From Ferruginibacter sp. (lineage in GTDB: Bacteria > Bacteroidota > Bacteroidia > Chitinophagales > Chitinophagaceae), in contig JACMLJ010000051.1 in NCBI GenBank assembly GCA_014379625.1, positions 62,001 to 126,000 of the forward strand: a stretch of DNA of 64,000 nucleotides, given 5' to 3'. Under the pieces are notes generated by a model. It saw only the letters and a program-made list of their open reading frames with translations. It was not told the origin of the DNA and made no database searches. Positions 26,160 to 35,580 of the stretch are shown piece by piece. The translations under genes were made by a program, and so were the position numbers. How positions within the stretch are numbered: position 1 is the stretch's first letter; each line of letters opens with the position of its first letter.

Positions 26160-28715
26160 ATGCTCCAGGATTATCTGAGGAACCAATATTCGTATGATGA
26201 GATGCTGGGTAAAGACGGAAACCTTCGTCCCCACTGGGATACTTTTTTTCAATCTTTTAATCAGTTGGGTAATATTGAGATTCAAAACCGGAATGGTGAA
26301 ATCTCGAGAGTACTAAAAGAAAACGGTGTCACGTATAATACGTATGACGGTAGTTCATTATTGAACCGCGACTGGAATGTAGATTCGATCCCTTTTCTTA
26401 TCGGCAGAGAAGAATGGGAAAAGGTGGAGTCTGCATTAATACAGCGGGCCGAATTGCTGAATTTGCTGTTGCAGGATATCTATGGCGATCAAAAGCTAAT
26501 AAAAAATGGCATTCTGCCATTAGAATTAATTTATAACCATATAGGATTTTTAAGGCAATGCGCCGGTATCAAATTGCCCGGGAAACACAGCCTGGTTTTA
26601 TACTCCGCAGACCTTGCCCGCAGCCCTGACGGAAAATTATGGATCATCAGCGACCGAACCCAGGCCCCTTCCGGTTCGGGTTATGCATTAGAGAACAGGA
26701 CCGTTATGACCCGTATTTTGCCTGAATTATTTAACGGCTTAAAAGTAAGGCATCTTTCTCCCTGGTTCGATACCGTCAGCAATTCATTGAATGAACTGGG
26801 CGCCCGTCACCACCAAAATCCGGGAATTGTAATACTTACCCCCGGCCCGGGCAATGAAACTTATTTTGAACATTCCTATCTTGCTTCGCACCTGGGATAT
26901 ACCCTTGTACAGGGCAACGACCTGATGGTGAAAAATAATTTTGTATGGTTAAAAACCTTAAGCGGGTTAGAAAAAGTGGATGTGATCATTCGCAGGATAG
27001 ATGATATGTACTGTGATCCGCTGGAGTTAAAGGCTGATTCGCAATTGGGTGTGGCGGGATTATTACAGGTGGTCCGCAGCGGCAATGTGAGTATCGCCAA
27101 CCCCATCGGGAGCAGCGTACTGGAAAACCCCGGACTGATGCCCTTTCTTCAAAATATCTCCAAATATTTTTTCGGAAGGGAGCTAATCATGCCAACAATC
27201 GGATCCTGGTGGTGCGGCCAGCCAAAAGAATTGAAATACGTGTTGAGTAATATTCAATCCTTAGTTATCAAACGTATCTATCGTGGAACCAGCAGGAGCA
27301 CGTCGGTTGACGGCGCCAGTTTATCGGTTGCGCAAATGAATGATTTAAAACTACAAATTAATAAATATCCCTTTTTATATGTAGGCCAGGAAAAAATTGG
27401 CTTAAGTTCAACCCCTTCCCTTGTGAATGGAAAAATTGAACCACGCAAAACCATATTCCGGAGTTTTCTTGTAAGCAATGGTGACAGCTATACAGCGATG
27501 GCAGGAGGATTGAGCAGGACCTCCTCGGACGCCCTCAACTTTCTTGTTTCCAACCAGTCGGGCGGCAGTAGTAAAGATACCTGGATCATTTCACCCGAGC
27601 CTGCCAATGCTTTGTACCTTCAGAAAAAATATTCCGAAAACATTTCGGTTGCTGCTACCGGAATACTTCCCAGTCATACGGCTGAAAACCTGTTTTGGGT
27701 CGGGCGATATACAGAAAGGCTGTTGGGAAATGCACGTTTTCACAGAACTGTCATACAGTTCATAGCAAGTGGTAACAGACTGATGATGGAAAATGATATT
27801 CAAACAGAACAAATTTTACTAAGGGCGCTTACCCACTATACTTTTACATACCCTGGTTTTATAAACGAGGAAGGTGATGATGAAGACAAATTAAAACATC
27901 CATGGCCCGAACTCACCGATATATTATTCAATGCAGAAAGAACAGGCAGTTTAAAATATGATTTTGTGCTTTTTATACGGGCCGTTCATGCAGCAAGGGA
28001 TCACTGGTCAACCGACACCTGGCGGGTATTAAGGGGTATGGAGGAAGAATGGTCGACAGTGAAGGATGGCACTAATCCCGGGCATTTAAAAATGCAGCAT
28101 GTGCTGGATAGCCTGGTAACTTCGGTTGTTGCCTTCATTGGCATGAACCGCGAAAGCATTTCACGGGAACAGGGTTGGATCATGATGGATATGGGCCGTA
28201 AAATAGAGCAGTGCCTTTTACTAACAAATATGCTCAGGGCTACGCTTGTAAACAAATATGATGACCAGGTAGACTACAATCTTCAGGAATCCGTGCTGAT
28301 CAGCAATGAGGGTTTGGTGAATTTCCGCTATAAATACAGGTCATTGTTGCAATTGCCATTGGTGCTGGATTTAATGATATTTGATCCCAACAATCCACGA
28401 TCCTTAGTGTACCAGCTTGGCAGGTTGAAAAAGAATTTGGAAAATCTTCCCAAAACAACGGCAGATCAGTCCCTGTCGGCCCAGGACATTTTAGTTGCTG
28501 AAGCTTATGATTTATTGAAAGGGGCAGATAAGGATCAGCTATCCGTTCTGAATATGGAAGCTGCGCAGTACTTATACCTGGATAATTTCCTGAGCAGCAT
28601 GTACGAGCTTTTGTCGGGCATACAAAATACAATTTCCAAAACCTATTTTAAACACGCCCAGTCTCAAAAACAGTTATTTTCAACCGATCAGTCCGGGGAG
28701 GACGTTGTTAGTTGA
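26160..28715 (+). CDS. circularly permuted ATP-grasp (DUF404/DUF407) fused to alpha-E (DUF403) domain
   Basis: 851 aa from ATG 26160 (MLQDYLRNQYSYDEM). Residues about 1-450 are the circularly permuted type 2 ATP-grasp region: YNTYDGSSLLNRDWNVD, LPLELIYNHIGFLRQC, ISDRTQAPSGSGYALENR, GPGNETYFEHSYLASHLGY, RIDDMYCDPLELKADS. From about 585 on is the helical alpha-E domain, opening SHTAENLFWVGRYTERLLGNAR. The ATP-grasp partner ligates amino-acid or peptide amides; the alpha-E part is of unknown role but nearly always travels with it. In many bacteria these are two genes; here they are one. Earlier in-frame starts (25926, 26133) lie over the repeat element and are not used. A transglutaminase follows. 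Confidence 0.9.
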   Translation: MLQDYLRNQYSYDEMLGKDGNLRPHWDTFFQSFNQLGNIEIQNRNGEISRVLKENGVTYNTYDGSSLLNRDWNVDSIPFLIGREEWEKVESALIQRAELLNLLLQDIYGDQKLIKNGILPLELIYNHIGFLRQCAGIKLPGKHSLVLYSADLARSPDGKLWIISDRTQAPSGSGYALENRTVMTRILPELFNGLKVRHLSPWFDTVSNSLNELGARHHQNPGIVILTPGPGNETYFEHSYLASHLGYTLVQGNDLMVKNNFVWLKTLSGLEKVDVIIRRIDDMYCDPLELKADSQLGVAGLLQVVRSGNVSIANPIGSSVLENPGLMPFLQNISKYFFGRELIMPTIGSWWCGQPKELKYVLSNIQSLVIKRIYRGTSRSTSVDGASLSVAQMNDLKLQINKYPFLYVGQEKIGLSSTPSLVNGKIEPRKTIFRSFLVSNGDSYTAMAGGLSRTSSDALNFLVSNQSGGSSKDTWIISPEPANALYLQKKYSENISVAATGILPSHTAENLFWVGRYTERLLGNARFHRTVIQFIASGNRLMMENDIQTEQILLRALTHYTFTYPGFINEEGDDEDKLKHPWPELTDILFNAERTGSLKYDFVLFIRAVHAARDHWSTDTWRVLRGMEEEWSTVKDGTNPGHLKMQHVLDSLVTSVVAFIGMNRESISREQGWIMMDMGRKIEQCLLLTNMLRATLVNKYDDQVDYNLQESVLISNEGLVNFRYKYRSLLQLPLVLDLMIFDPNNPRSLVYQLGRLKKNLENLPKTTADQSLSAQDILVAEAYDLLKGADKDQLSVLNMEAAQYLYLDNFLSSMYELLSGIQNTISKTYFKHAQSQKQLFSTDQSGEDVVS

Positions 28716-28727
28716 TGGTTTAGCCTT

Positions 28728-28806
28728 CAAGAGTCCGGACAACGATAAACGATCAACAACCAACAACCGACGATCAACGATCAACCAGCAACCAGCAATC
28801 ACCCAC
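28728..28806. repeat. short low-complexity repeat of ACGATCAAC/CAACCAGCAA units
   Basis: The gap between the ATP-grasp and transglutaminase genes is filled with variants of AACGATCAACAACCAACAACC and CAACCAGCAACCAGCAATC. It is typical of simple intergenic repeats in this phylum and contains no gene or hairpin of note. Confidence 0.5.
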
Positions 28807-28807
28807 C

Positions 28808-29686
28808 ATGTATCATAAAATAACCCATAAAACAAATTATACCTACCAGGTGCCGGTAAGCCTTTGCCATAATATCGTTCGCCTGGTACCACGGAGTACC
28901 AACAAGCAATTTTGTAAAAAATCGGTATTGAGTATATATCCCGAACCGGATGTTATCATCGAATACGAAGATTTTTTTGGTAATAAATTAGTCTATTTCA
29001 CTATTGAAAAGGAACACAAAAAATTAAGTGTGCATGTTTATTCGGAAATTGAAAAGCTGACACCGGCTTATGATCAGCAGGCCGAATACAACTATATCTC
29101 CTGGGAGGAAGTATGCAGGCTTACGCATACCTTAACACCGGAATTACTGGATGTCAAACAGTTCATTGCTGCTACTCCCATGACAACAGCAGATGATGCG
29201 ATTGCAGCTTATGCTATGCAGTCGTTTCCGCAGGGAAGATCATTATTTTTAAGCTGTAAAAACCTGATGAACCGCATCTTTTATGATTTTAAATTTCACT
29301 CCGGTTTTACTACTATTGCCACCCCTTTATCGCTCGTAATGAAAGAAAGGAAGGGAGTGTGCCAGGATTTTGCCCACCTGGCAATTGCCTGCCTGCGATC
29401 AATGGGTCTGCCGGTAAGGTATGTTAGTGGTTATATAGAAACCATACCACCACAGGGTACAGTAAAGTTAACCGGAGTGGATGCTTCCCATGCCTGGTTT
29501 TCGGTATACATCCCCAATAGTGGCTGGGTAGATTTTGATCCTACCAATAACCAGCTCCCTGCCAACCAGCATATTACCATCGGTTGGGGAAGAGATTATG
29601 CCGACATTACCCCGCTCAGGGGAGTGATCATGAGCAGTGGCGGGCATGAATTACAGGTGTCTGTTGATGTTAAAAGAATGGCATAG
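28808..29686 (+). CDS. bacterial transglutaminase-family protein
   Basis: 292 aa, no signal peptide. Starts MYHKITHKTNYTYQVPVSLCHNIVRL, the Bact_transglu_N beta domain, followed by a papain-like transglutaminase core with the triad C185 in KGVCQDFAHLA, H228 in GVDASHAWFSVY and D244 in WVDFDPTNN. Such cytosolic transglutaminases act as proteases or amide-group transferases; the natural substrate is unknown. It follows the ATP-grasp/alpha-E gene by 92 bases on the same strand, the arrangement found in predicted amidoligase-transglutaminase peptide systems. Confidence 0.92.
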   Translation: MYHKITHKTNYTYQVPVSLCHNIVRLVPRSTNKQFCKKSVLSIYPEPDVIIEYEDFFGNKLVYFTIEKEHKKLSVHVYSEIEKLTPAYDQQAEYNYISWEEVCRLTHTLTPELLDVKQFIAATPMTTADDAIAAYAMQSFPQGRSLFLSCKNLMNRIFYDFKFHSGFTTIATPLSLVMKERKGVCQDFAHLAIACLRSMGLPVRYVSGYIETIPPQGTVKLTGVDASHAWFSVYIPNSGWVDFDPTNNQLPANQHITIGWGRDYADITPLRGVIMSSGGHELQVSVDVKRMA

Positions 29687-29689
29687 GAG

Positions 29690-29812
29690 ATGGTGAATGG
29701 GCAACGGGCAATAGGTACGGGCAATCGTGAATGGGCAAGGGGGAATGGGCACAGTGTTCACTATTCACCATTCACTATTCACCATTCACCTTTTCACCAT
29801 TCACCTTTGGAA
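29690..29812. repeat. array of GGTGAATGGGCAA / CACCATTCACTATT units
   Basis: The 5' half has GGTGAATGGGCAA, CGTGAATGGGCAA and GGGAATGGGCA; the 3' half has five copies of TTCAC(C/T)ATTCAC-type units, which are complementary to the first half. The block can therefore fold into one long imperfect hairpin between the transglutaminase and peptidase genes. The unit is also present at 6292-6335. Confidence 0.65.
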
Positions 29813-29849
29813 TAATAATTGACTAATGCGGTTACAAAAATATTGATAA

Positions 29850-30890
29850 ATGAAATTATATACTTGCACCAACTGTAAAAACCCGCTTTATTTTGAAAAT
29901 TCTTTCTGCCTTCAATGCAGCCATACCGTAGGTTTTGAAGTCGGCAAGTTTAACCTGGTTGCGTTGGATAATAATAAAAACGGGTATTCCCCGGTCAATT
30001 ACAAAAATGAGGTTTACCGATTTTGTTCCAATGCAACTTATGGCACCTGCAACTGGCTGATACCAATCACACAAGCGTCCCCATTTTGCCTGGCATGTGA
30101 ATTAAACAGGATCATTCCGGCACTTTCCACCGATATGAACAGGGATAAATGGAAGAGCATTGAAATAGCTAAACACCGGTTGGTCTATTCGTTACTGCGC
30201 TTAAAACTTCCGGTAAAAGCAAAAAAAAGCATTGCTGAAATTGGAGGGATCGTGTTTGACTTTATGGGGGACACCTCTCCAACAGAAAGAGTGATGACCG
30301 GCCACGACAATGGTGTTATCACCTTAAATATCGAGGAGGCAGACGAGGGCCTCTTAACCCGGCATAAATTAGACCTGGGTGAAAAATATCGCACTTTACT
30401 GGGGCATTTTCGCCACGAAATTGGTCATTACTATTGGGATGTACTGATTAAAGACAGCACGCACCTGGAAAAATTTCGCCAGCTTTTTGGCAATGAAGAA
30501 AACGATTATGATGCAGCCCTTGAAGCATATTATAAAAACGGAATTCAACCCAACTGGAATAATTTTTTCATCAGTCAATATGCTTCTTCGCATGCCTGGG
30601 AAGACTGGGCGGAAAGCTGGGCGCATTACATGCACATGATGGATACGCTGGAAACCGCCTGGTCTTTCGGTATCGGCATCCACCGCCGGGAGATGCAGAC
30701 AGATGTGTACAATGATCCATACACGATCGCCGATTTTGATGCTATTATCAATATGTGGTTCCCACTCACTTTTGCCGTTAACAGTTTGAACAGGAGTATG
30801 GGACATGCGGATTTTTATCCATTTATTATCCCCGCCCCGGTTATTGAAAAACTGAGGTTTATCCATGAAGTGTGCGGTGTGGGGGGATAA
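29850..30890 (+). CDS. putative zinc-ribbon metallopeptidase
   Basis: 346 aa, soluble. The first 25 residues are a zinc ribbon with C6, C9, C20 and C23 (TCTNCK, FCLQCS); more paired cysteines at C59/C67 and C80/C83 form a second one. The active-site helix is HEIGHYYWDVL (H189-E190-H193) and a downstream E in HAWEDWAESWAHYMH is the likely third ligand region; this is the pattern of the zinc-binding metallopeptidase family (DUF2248 type). Targets are unknown. It completes a set of ligase, transglutaminase and peptidase in one direction and could trim or remove what the others add. Confidence 0.88.
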   Translation: MKLYTCTNCKNPLYFENSFCLQCSHTVGFEVGKFNLVALDNNKNGYSPVNYKNEVYRFCSNATYGTCNWLIPITQASPFCLACELNRIIPALSTDMNRDKWKSIEIAKHRLVYSLLRLKLPVKAKKSIAEIGGIVFDFMGDTSPTERVMTGHDNGVITLNIEEADEGLLTRHKLDLGEKYRTLLGHFRHEIGHYYWDVLIKDSTHLEKFRQLFGNEENDYDAALEAYYKNGIQPNWNNFFISQYASSHAWEDWAESWAHYMHMMDTLETAWSFGIGIHRREMQTDVYNDPYTIADFDAIINMWFPLTFAVNSLNRSMGHADFYPFIIPAPVIEKLRFIHEVCGVGG

Positions 30891-30967
30891 TGAGTAAAGT
30901 GAAAAACTAAACTTTGCAAATAGCCATTATTTTATGTAAATATCTATTGCTTTTTTGCCGTTATATT

Positions 30968-31663
30968 TCAACTGGGAACATGCCAGGCTACGGGTAAACT
31001 TCCAATAAATTTTAACTTGCCCTCTTTATATTCAGCGAAAAGATTTAATGAAGTAGTGCTATCAAATACAAAGCAACGGTACGCATGTTTCAATCCATCC
31101 TTAAGTAAACTTATACTCTTTTGGTATCTTTCCATAATCTTTTCCTCCCTAACAAGATGTCCTCCTTTTATTACCCTGGCCTTAATCCTTTCGAGGTTTA
31201 TAACAGGATTATTGGTACCGACAAAATACAGGCAGGTACGATATTTTTTTTTATTTGCCAATTTAATAAAATTAACTTTTGACACATGTGACATAACTGT
31301 TTCAAAACTGAAATCAATACCAGCTTTCAGCAATTGGTGCCGTATGAAATCTGAAATTAAAGAAGCGAAATAAGAATCAATTATTTCTTTCGAAACAACA
31401 AGGATATTTCTTTCAAGCCTAACTGACCTGGAAATTAAAAGTTTATAATCTTCGGAGCCGAGTGTAGTTTTTTGCTTTAAAAATGAAAGAAAGGCCTTAA
31501 GGTTGACCTTTATTGAATAATCTTCAAAATGCAGCAGTGGTTTTTTTGCCAGGTTTGCTTCAATGTCATCCGCATTTACATAAACGCCAAAGTCAACTTA
31601 TTTCCTTAAAAGTTCAATCAAGGTTGATTTTCCTGATCCATTTGGACCAGCAACCATTCTCAT
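30968..31663 (-). pseudogene. zeta-toxin-like P-loop ATPase, broken by one stop codon
   Basis: A single frame from ATG 31663 encodes about 230 residues of a zeta-type (COG4185-like) kinase, except for TAA at 31600-31598 (codon 22). Before it: RMVAGPNGSGKST, the Walker A loop; after it: YVNADDIEANLA, then SDFIRHQLLKAGIDFSFETVMSHVSK, CLYFVGTNNPVINLERIKARVIKGGHLVREEKIMERY and CFVFDSTTS. All later motifs are intact, so the loss is recent or a sequencing error. Without the P-loop the remaining open frame cannot be active. It is directly downstream of a small gene that would be its partner. Confidence 0.88.
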
Positions 31664-31677
31664 TCTTCTGATAGCGC

Positions 31678-31872
31678 TCAAGCCTTTTCAATTTTAATAG
31701 TAGCTTTTTTAATTATTGTTACGCTGCCGTCCTTGTATCTTTTAACAATGTTTCCGTTTTCTTCAATTACAATTGGAAGGCCTAACGCGAAATTTTCATT
31801 CCAGGCCCTTTCGGTTGCTTCTCTTGCAATTTCCTGCAATTCTTTTATCGTATGCTCTGACTTTTTTTTCAT
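31678..31872 (-). CDS. small protein upstream of the zeta-like ATPase, candidate antitoxin
   Basis: 64 aa from ATG 31872 (MKKKSEHTIKELQEIAREATERAW). A helical N-terminal half is followed by LGLPIVIEENGNIVKRYKDGSVTIIKK, a beta pattern seen in small proteins coded before zeta-like ATPases. Its stop is 14 bases before the ATPase start, so they share a transcript. If it is an antitoxin it is now orphaned by the broken toxin. A TTG at 31926 would add 18 residues; I see no reason to use it. Confidence 0.65.
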   Translation of the reverse strand: MKKKSEHTIKELQEIAREATERAWNENFALGLPIVIEENGNIVKRYKDGSVTIIKKATIKIEKA

Positions 31873-31909
31873 TTCACTAAGGTAAAACTTTAAAATGACT
31901 ATGTTTTGA

Positions 31910-32148
31910 TCAATGGGTGAAGCCAAGATTGCCTGTGCCCGTAAATACTTTAACGGATTCTATTACCTCCTCATAATTATTTAAACCGTAGCAAAGGCTT
32001 CTAATATCTTTTGCCTTATACACCATGTTACACTTTCTTTTCCAAGCAACATCTCTCTGTGGGCTTTTAGCAGAACCGAGGACGTTGCATCATAAGTAGT
32101 ACAGTTTGCAATTATTACGCGATACCTCTCTTCCAGGCAACAGGTCGT
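31910..32148 (-). other. stretch between the antitoxin-like gene and the DUF2126 gene, possible gene remnants
   Basis: On the minus strand the frame of the DUF2126 gene stays open for about 55 codons past its stop (to TAA at 31983-31981), and an overlapping 38-codon frame starts MVYKAKDIRSLCYGLNNY (32026-31910). Both could be decayed pieces of another gene or chance. No match is recognised. Confidence 0.35.
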
Positions 32149-35100
32149 TTATTTCTTCCAAAACTGCCGGAGATCAAGTGTATAAGGATACTCTTTATTG
32201 ATTACCAACGGCGGGGCATCGAAGTAAAATGATCCGCGGTTTTGTGATATATAATGCTGCACCACACTAAACCCCGGCGATGGCCTTAATACTTCCTGCG
32301 TATGACTGGTATTGCCAAAACGATTGGTGCGCCTGCTTTCCGCCTCATAACTGTTGACAGGAAAGCTGTCGTAACTTCTGCCGCCCGGGTGGGCCACATA
32401 ATAGGTACAGCCCCCGATGGAACGGCTGTTCCAGGTATCTACGATGTCAAATGTGAGCGGTGCGTCAATCCCGATAGTGGGGTGCAGGGCGGAAGGTGGC
32501 TGCCAGGCACGGTAACGAACCCCGCAAACATATTCGCCTTTTACAGCCGTTGGCCTTAAGGGTACGCGGCTGCCATTGCACAATAAAATATACCGGCTTT
32601 CATTCAGCCCCTTTAATTTTACCTGCACTTTTTCCAGGGATGAATCCACGAATCTTGCGGTGCCGCCACTGCTCATTTCTTCACCGAGTACATGCCAGGG
32701 TTCGATACCCATGCGTATTTCCATTTCAATATTCTGCAACTGAACGGTGCCATAATGCGGGAAACGAAATTCGAAAAAGGGTTCAAACCAACTGATGTCG
32801 AAGGGGTAACCAGCATTGTTTAAATCTTCCACAACTTCCTTCAGGTCTTCATGCACATAATGCGATAGCATGAATTTATCGTGCAGTTCGGTGCCCCATC
32901 TTACTAAGCCGTGTTTGTATGGTTTTTTCCAGAACCAGGCGATCAGCGCCCGGATCAGTAACATTTGCACGAGGCTCATCTCTTTGTGCGGGGGCATATC
33001 AAAGGCCCTGAATTCGAGGATGCCCAGTCTTCCGGAAGAAGTATCGGGGGAGTATAATTTATCAATACAAAACTCCGAGCGATGCGTGTTGCCGGTAATA
33101 TCGGTTAATAAATGCCGGAAGATACGGTCCACGATCCAGAAAGGTATAAATCCGTTTTCGGGTACCTGGCTGAAGGCGATCTCCATTTCATATAATTTTT
33201 CATCACGGCCCTCATCTATACGCGGGGCCTGACTGGTAGGACCGATGAACGCACTGGAAAATAAATAAGATAAGCCGGGATGATGCTGCCAGTAGGTGAT
33301 TAAACTGCGCAACAGGTCGGGCCTGCGCAACATCGGGCTCTCTGATGGTGAAGCGCCTCCAATGGTGATATGGTTGCCGCCCCCTGTTCCGGTATGCCTG
33401 CCATCCAGCATAAATTTTTCGGTGCCCAGGCGTGATAAAAAGGCCTGGTCGTACAACGTGTCAATGAGACCAGTGAGTTCTTTCCAGTTTTTTGACGGTT
33501 GGATATTTACCTCAATTACGCCTGGATCGGGTGAAACTACCAGCCGCTCCATCCGGTAATCCCTGGGAGGCTCGTAACCTTCAATGCGCACCGGTACCTG
33601 TAATCTTTCTGCCGTGGCTTCAATGGATGCAATAAGGTCAAGGTAATGTTCGAGGTAATCCATTGGCGGAATAAAGATATAGATGAACCCTTCTCTGGGT
33701 TCTATACATAGCGCGGTTTTGATAGACTCTACCTTAAAGGCGGGTTCAACTTCCTGCTCCTTTTCTTCCACCTTTTTTTTAGGTTTAAAAGGATCCCATT
33801 TTTTCCCCTCCACCTCCTGGTATTTTATTTTTTCGGGTTTTGGCGGGTGAATAGTTACGGTATCATACCTCGAGATAATGGTCTCATCAAAATGATCCAG
33901 TTCGGGCAGGTCATCAAATAAACTTCTTTCAACTTTTTCAGGTTCGTCTTCTTTGGCTACTTCGGGCAGCGAATCTAATGGCAGCCGTAAACCCATCGGT
34001 GAATTACCCGGTATGAGAAATAAATGGTCCCGCTTTAATATCCATTTGCAGCTTTTCCAATTATTGTTGGTATAGTTCCACTTCAATGGCAGTACAAAGC
34101 CAGCCGGTGTATCCAGCCCCTTATCCAATAGCTGCGAAAGGGTTTTTCTTTCCAGGTCATCTTTCATGTTTACTTTCCCCAAATCAATATTCACAGGCAC
34201 TTTACCCTCGGCCCATAAAAAATAAAATACGTCTTCATAAGCCACGCTCATATATTCCGGGGGGATGCCCAATTGCTTGGCCAGCTCCTGTGTAAATTGC
34301 CCGGCAGTTTCATGGGTATATTCCTTTTTTATTTTTTCATGGGCGATCAGGTTAGTATTTTTCCAGATAGGATAATGATCTTTTCTCCAAAACAAACCAT
34401 ATTGCCATCTCGGTAACGTTTCGCCGGGATACCATTTTCCCTGGCCGTAATGTATCATGCCATTGGGACCAAATTTTTCCCGCAGCCGGAAAATAAGTTC
34501 ATGCGATAAAATGCGCTTTTGTTTTCCATCGGCTGCGGTATTCCATTCCTCCGCCTCCATATCATCAATGGAAACGAAAGTAGGCTCTCCACCCATTGTC
34601 ATTCTTACATCACCCTGTTCAAGGTCTTCATCCACCTTTAACCCTGTGGCGTTGATAGCGGTCCATTGTTCTTTTGTATAGGGTTTGGTAACCCTCGGAT
34701 CTTCGTGTATGCGGGTAACCTTATTGTAGAAAGTAAATTCCGTTTCGCACACGTCTGTAGCCCCTTCCACCGGGGCGGCACTTGCAAAATCGGGTGTGCA
34801 GGCGAGTGGAATATGTCCCTCCCCTGCAAATAAACCGGAAGTAGGATCCAGCCCGATCCAGCCGGCGCCGGGAATATATACTTCCGTCCATGCATGCAGG
34901 TCGGTAAAATCATTTTCAGGTCCTGAGGGCCCATCCAATGATTTGATATCGGCAGTTAACTGCACTAAGTAACCGGAGACAAAACGTGCGGCCAATCCCA
35001 GGTGACGAAGTACCTGAACCAGCAACCAGGCCGAATCCCGGCAGGAACCCAGGGCCTTGCCGAGTGTTTCTTCACAGGTTTGTACGCCCACTTCCATACG

Positions 35101-35580
35101 GATGGAATAGTTAATATCCCTGTTGAGTTTTTGGTTGATATAAACTAAAAAATCGTTGATGGTTTTCTTGCTTTTATCAACACCGGCAATCCATTTCCGC
35201 AGCAGCGGGCCGTACTCCTTAAATTCAAAATAAGGTACCAGTTCTTTACGCAATTGTTCCTCGTACCGGAAAGGATAATTCTCCGCATAATCTTGTACAA
35301 AAAAATCAAACGGATTGATCACTGTTAAATTGGCGATCACTTCAACTTCCACACTCAGCGCTGTTGTTTTTTCCGGAAACACAACCCTTGCCTGGTAGTT
35401 GCCAAAGGGGTCCTGTTGCCAGTTAATGAAATGTTCCTTGGGAGTTATTTTAAAAGAATAGGCTTCAATCATTGTGCGGGAATGCGCAGCAGGACGCAAC
35501 CTGAATATATGGGGTGACAGGCCAACCAAACGGTCGTAGCTGTAAGTCGTTTTGTGATTGATTGCAACACGTATTGCCAT
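32149..35580 (-). CDS. giant transglutaminase / DUF2126 protein
   Basis: 1143 aa from ATG 35580 (MAIRVAINHKTTYSYDRLV). The first 90 residues are the Bact_transglu_N domain, followed by a transglutaminase core: C180 in LGSCRDSAWLL, H229 in DLHAWTEVY, D245 in WIGLDPTSG. From about 340 to the end is DUF2126, with TMGGEPTFVSIDDMEAEEWN, HYGQGKWYPGETLPRW, GRHTGTGGGNHITIGGASPSESPM and GILEFRAFDMPPH; the latter parts resemble a ligase related to ATP-grasp/glutamine synthetase-like amidoligases. So one chain may break and form amide bonds. It faces the ATP-grasp-transglutaminase-peptidase set from the opposite strand, with the toxin remnant between. I use ATG 35580; a longer frame to 35739 is non-matching. 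Confidence 0.92.
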   Translation of the reverse strand: MAIRVAINHKTTYSYDRLVGLSPHIFRLRPAAHSRTMIEAYSFKITPKEHFINWQQDPFGNYQARVVFPEKTTALSVEVEVIANLTVINPFDFFVQDYAENYPFRYEEQLRKELVPYFEFKEYGPLLRKWIAGVDKSKKTINDFLVYINQKLNRDINYSIRMEVGVQTCEETLGKALGSCRDSAWLLVQVLRHLGLAARFVSGYLVQLTADIKSLDGPSGPENDFTDLHAWTEVYIPGAGWIGLDPTSGLFAGEGHIPLACTPDFASAAPVEGATDVCETEFTFYNKVTRIHEDPRVTKPYTKEQWTAINATGLKVDEDLEQGDVRMTMGGEPTFVSIDDMEAEEWNTAADGKQKRILSHELIFRLREKFGPNGMIHYGQGKWYPGETLPRWQYGLFWRKDHYPIWKNTNLIAHEKIKKEYTHETAGQFTQELAKQLGIPPEYMSVAYEDVFYFLWAEGKVPVNIDLGKVNMKDDLERKTLSQLLDKGLDTPAGFVLPLKWNYTNNNWKSCKWILKRDHLFLIPGNSPMGLRLPLDSLPEVAKEDEPEKVERSLFDDLPELDHFDETIISRYDTVTIHPPKPEKIKYQEVEGKKWDPFKPKKKVEEKEQEVEPAFKVESIKTALCIEPREGFIYIFIPPMDYLEHYLDLIASIEATAERLQVPVRIEGYEPPRDYRMERLVVSPDPGVIEVNIQPSKNWKELTGLIDTLYDQAFLSRLGTEKFMLDGRHTGTGGGNHITIGGASPSESPMLRRPDLLRSLITYWQHHPGLSYLFSSAFIGPTSQAPRIDEGRDEKLYEMEIAFSQVPENGFIPFWIVDRIFRHLLTDITGNTHRSEFCIDKLYSPDTSSGRLGILEFRAFDMPPHKEMSLVQMLLIRALIAWFWKKPYKHGLVRWGTELHDKFMLSHYVHEDLKEVVEDLNNAGYPFDISWFEPFFEFRFPHYGTVQLQNIEMEIRMGIEPWHVLGEEMSSGGTARFVDSSLEKVQVKLKGLNESRYILLCNGSRVPLRPTAVKGEYVCGVRYRAWQPPSALHPTIGIDAPLTFDIVDTWNSRSIGGCTYYVAHPGGRSYDSFPVNSYEAESRRTNRFGNTSHTQEVLRPSPGFSVVQHYISQNRGSFYFDAPPLVINKEYPYTLDLRQFWKK

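Noticed and set aside
30396-30866. 156-codon minus-strand frame
   Set aside because: Opposite the metallopeptidase gene with its HExxH motif; no motifs of its own.
31017-31373. 118-codon plus-strand frame
   Set aside because: Lies opposite the zeta-like pseudogene, whose protein has clear family motifs; the plus frame is a shadow.
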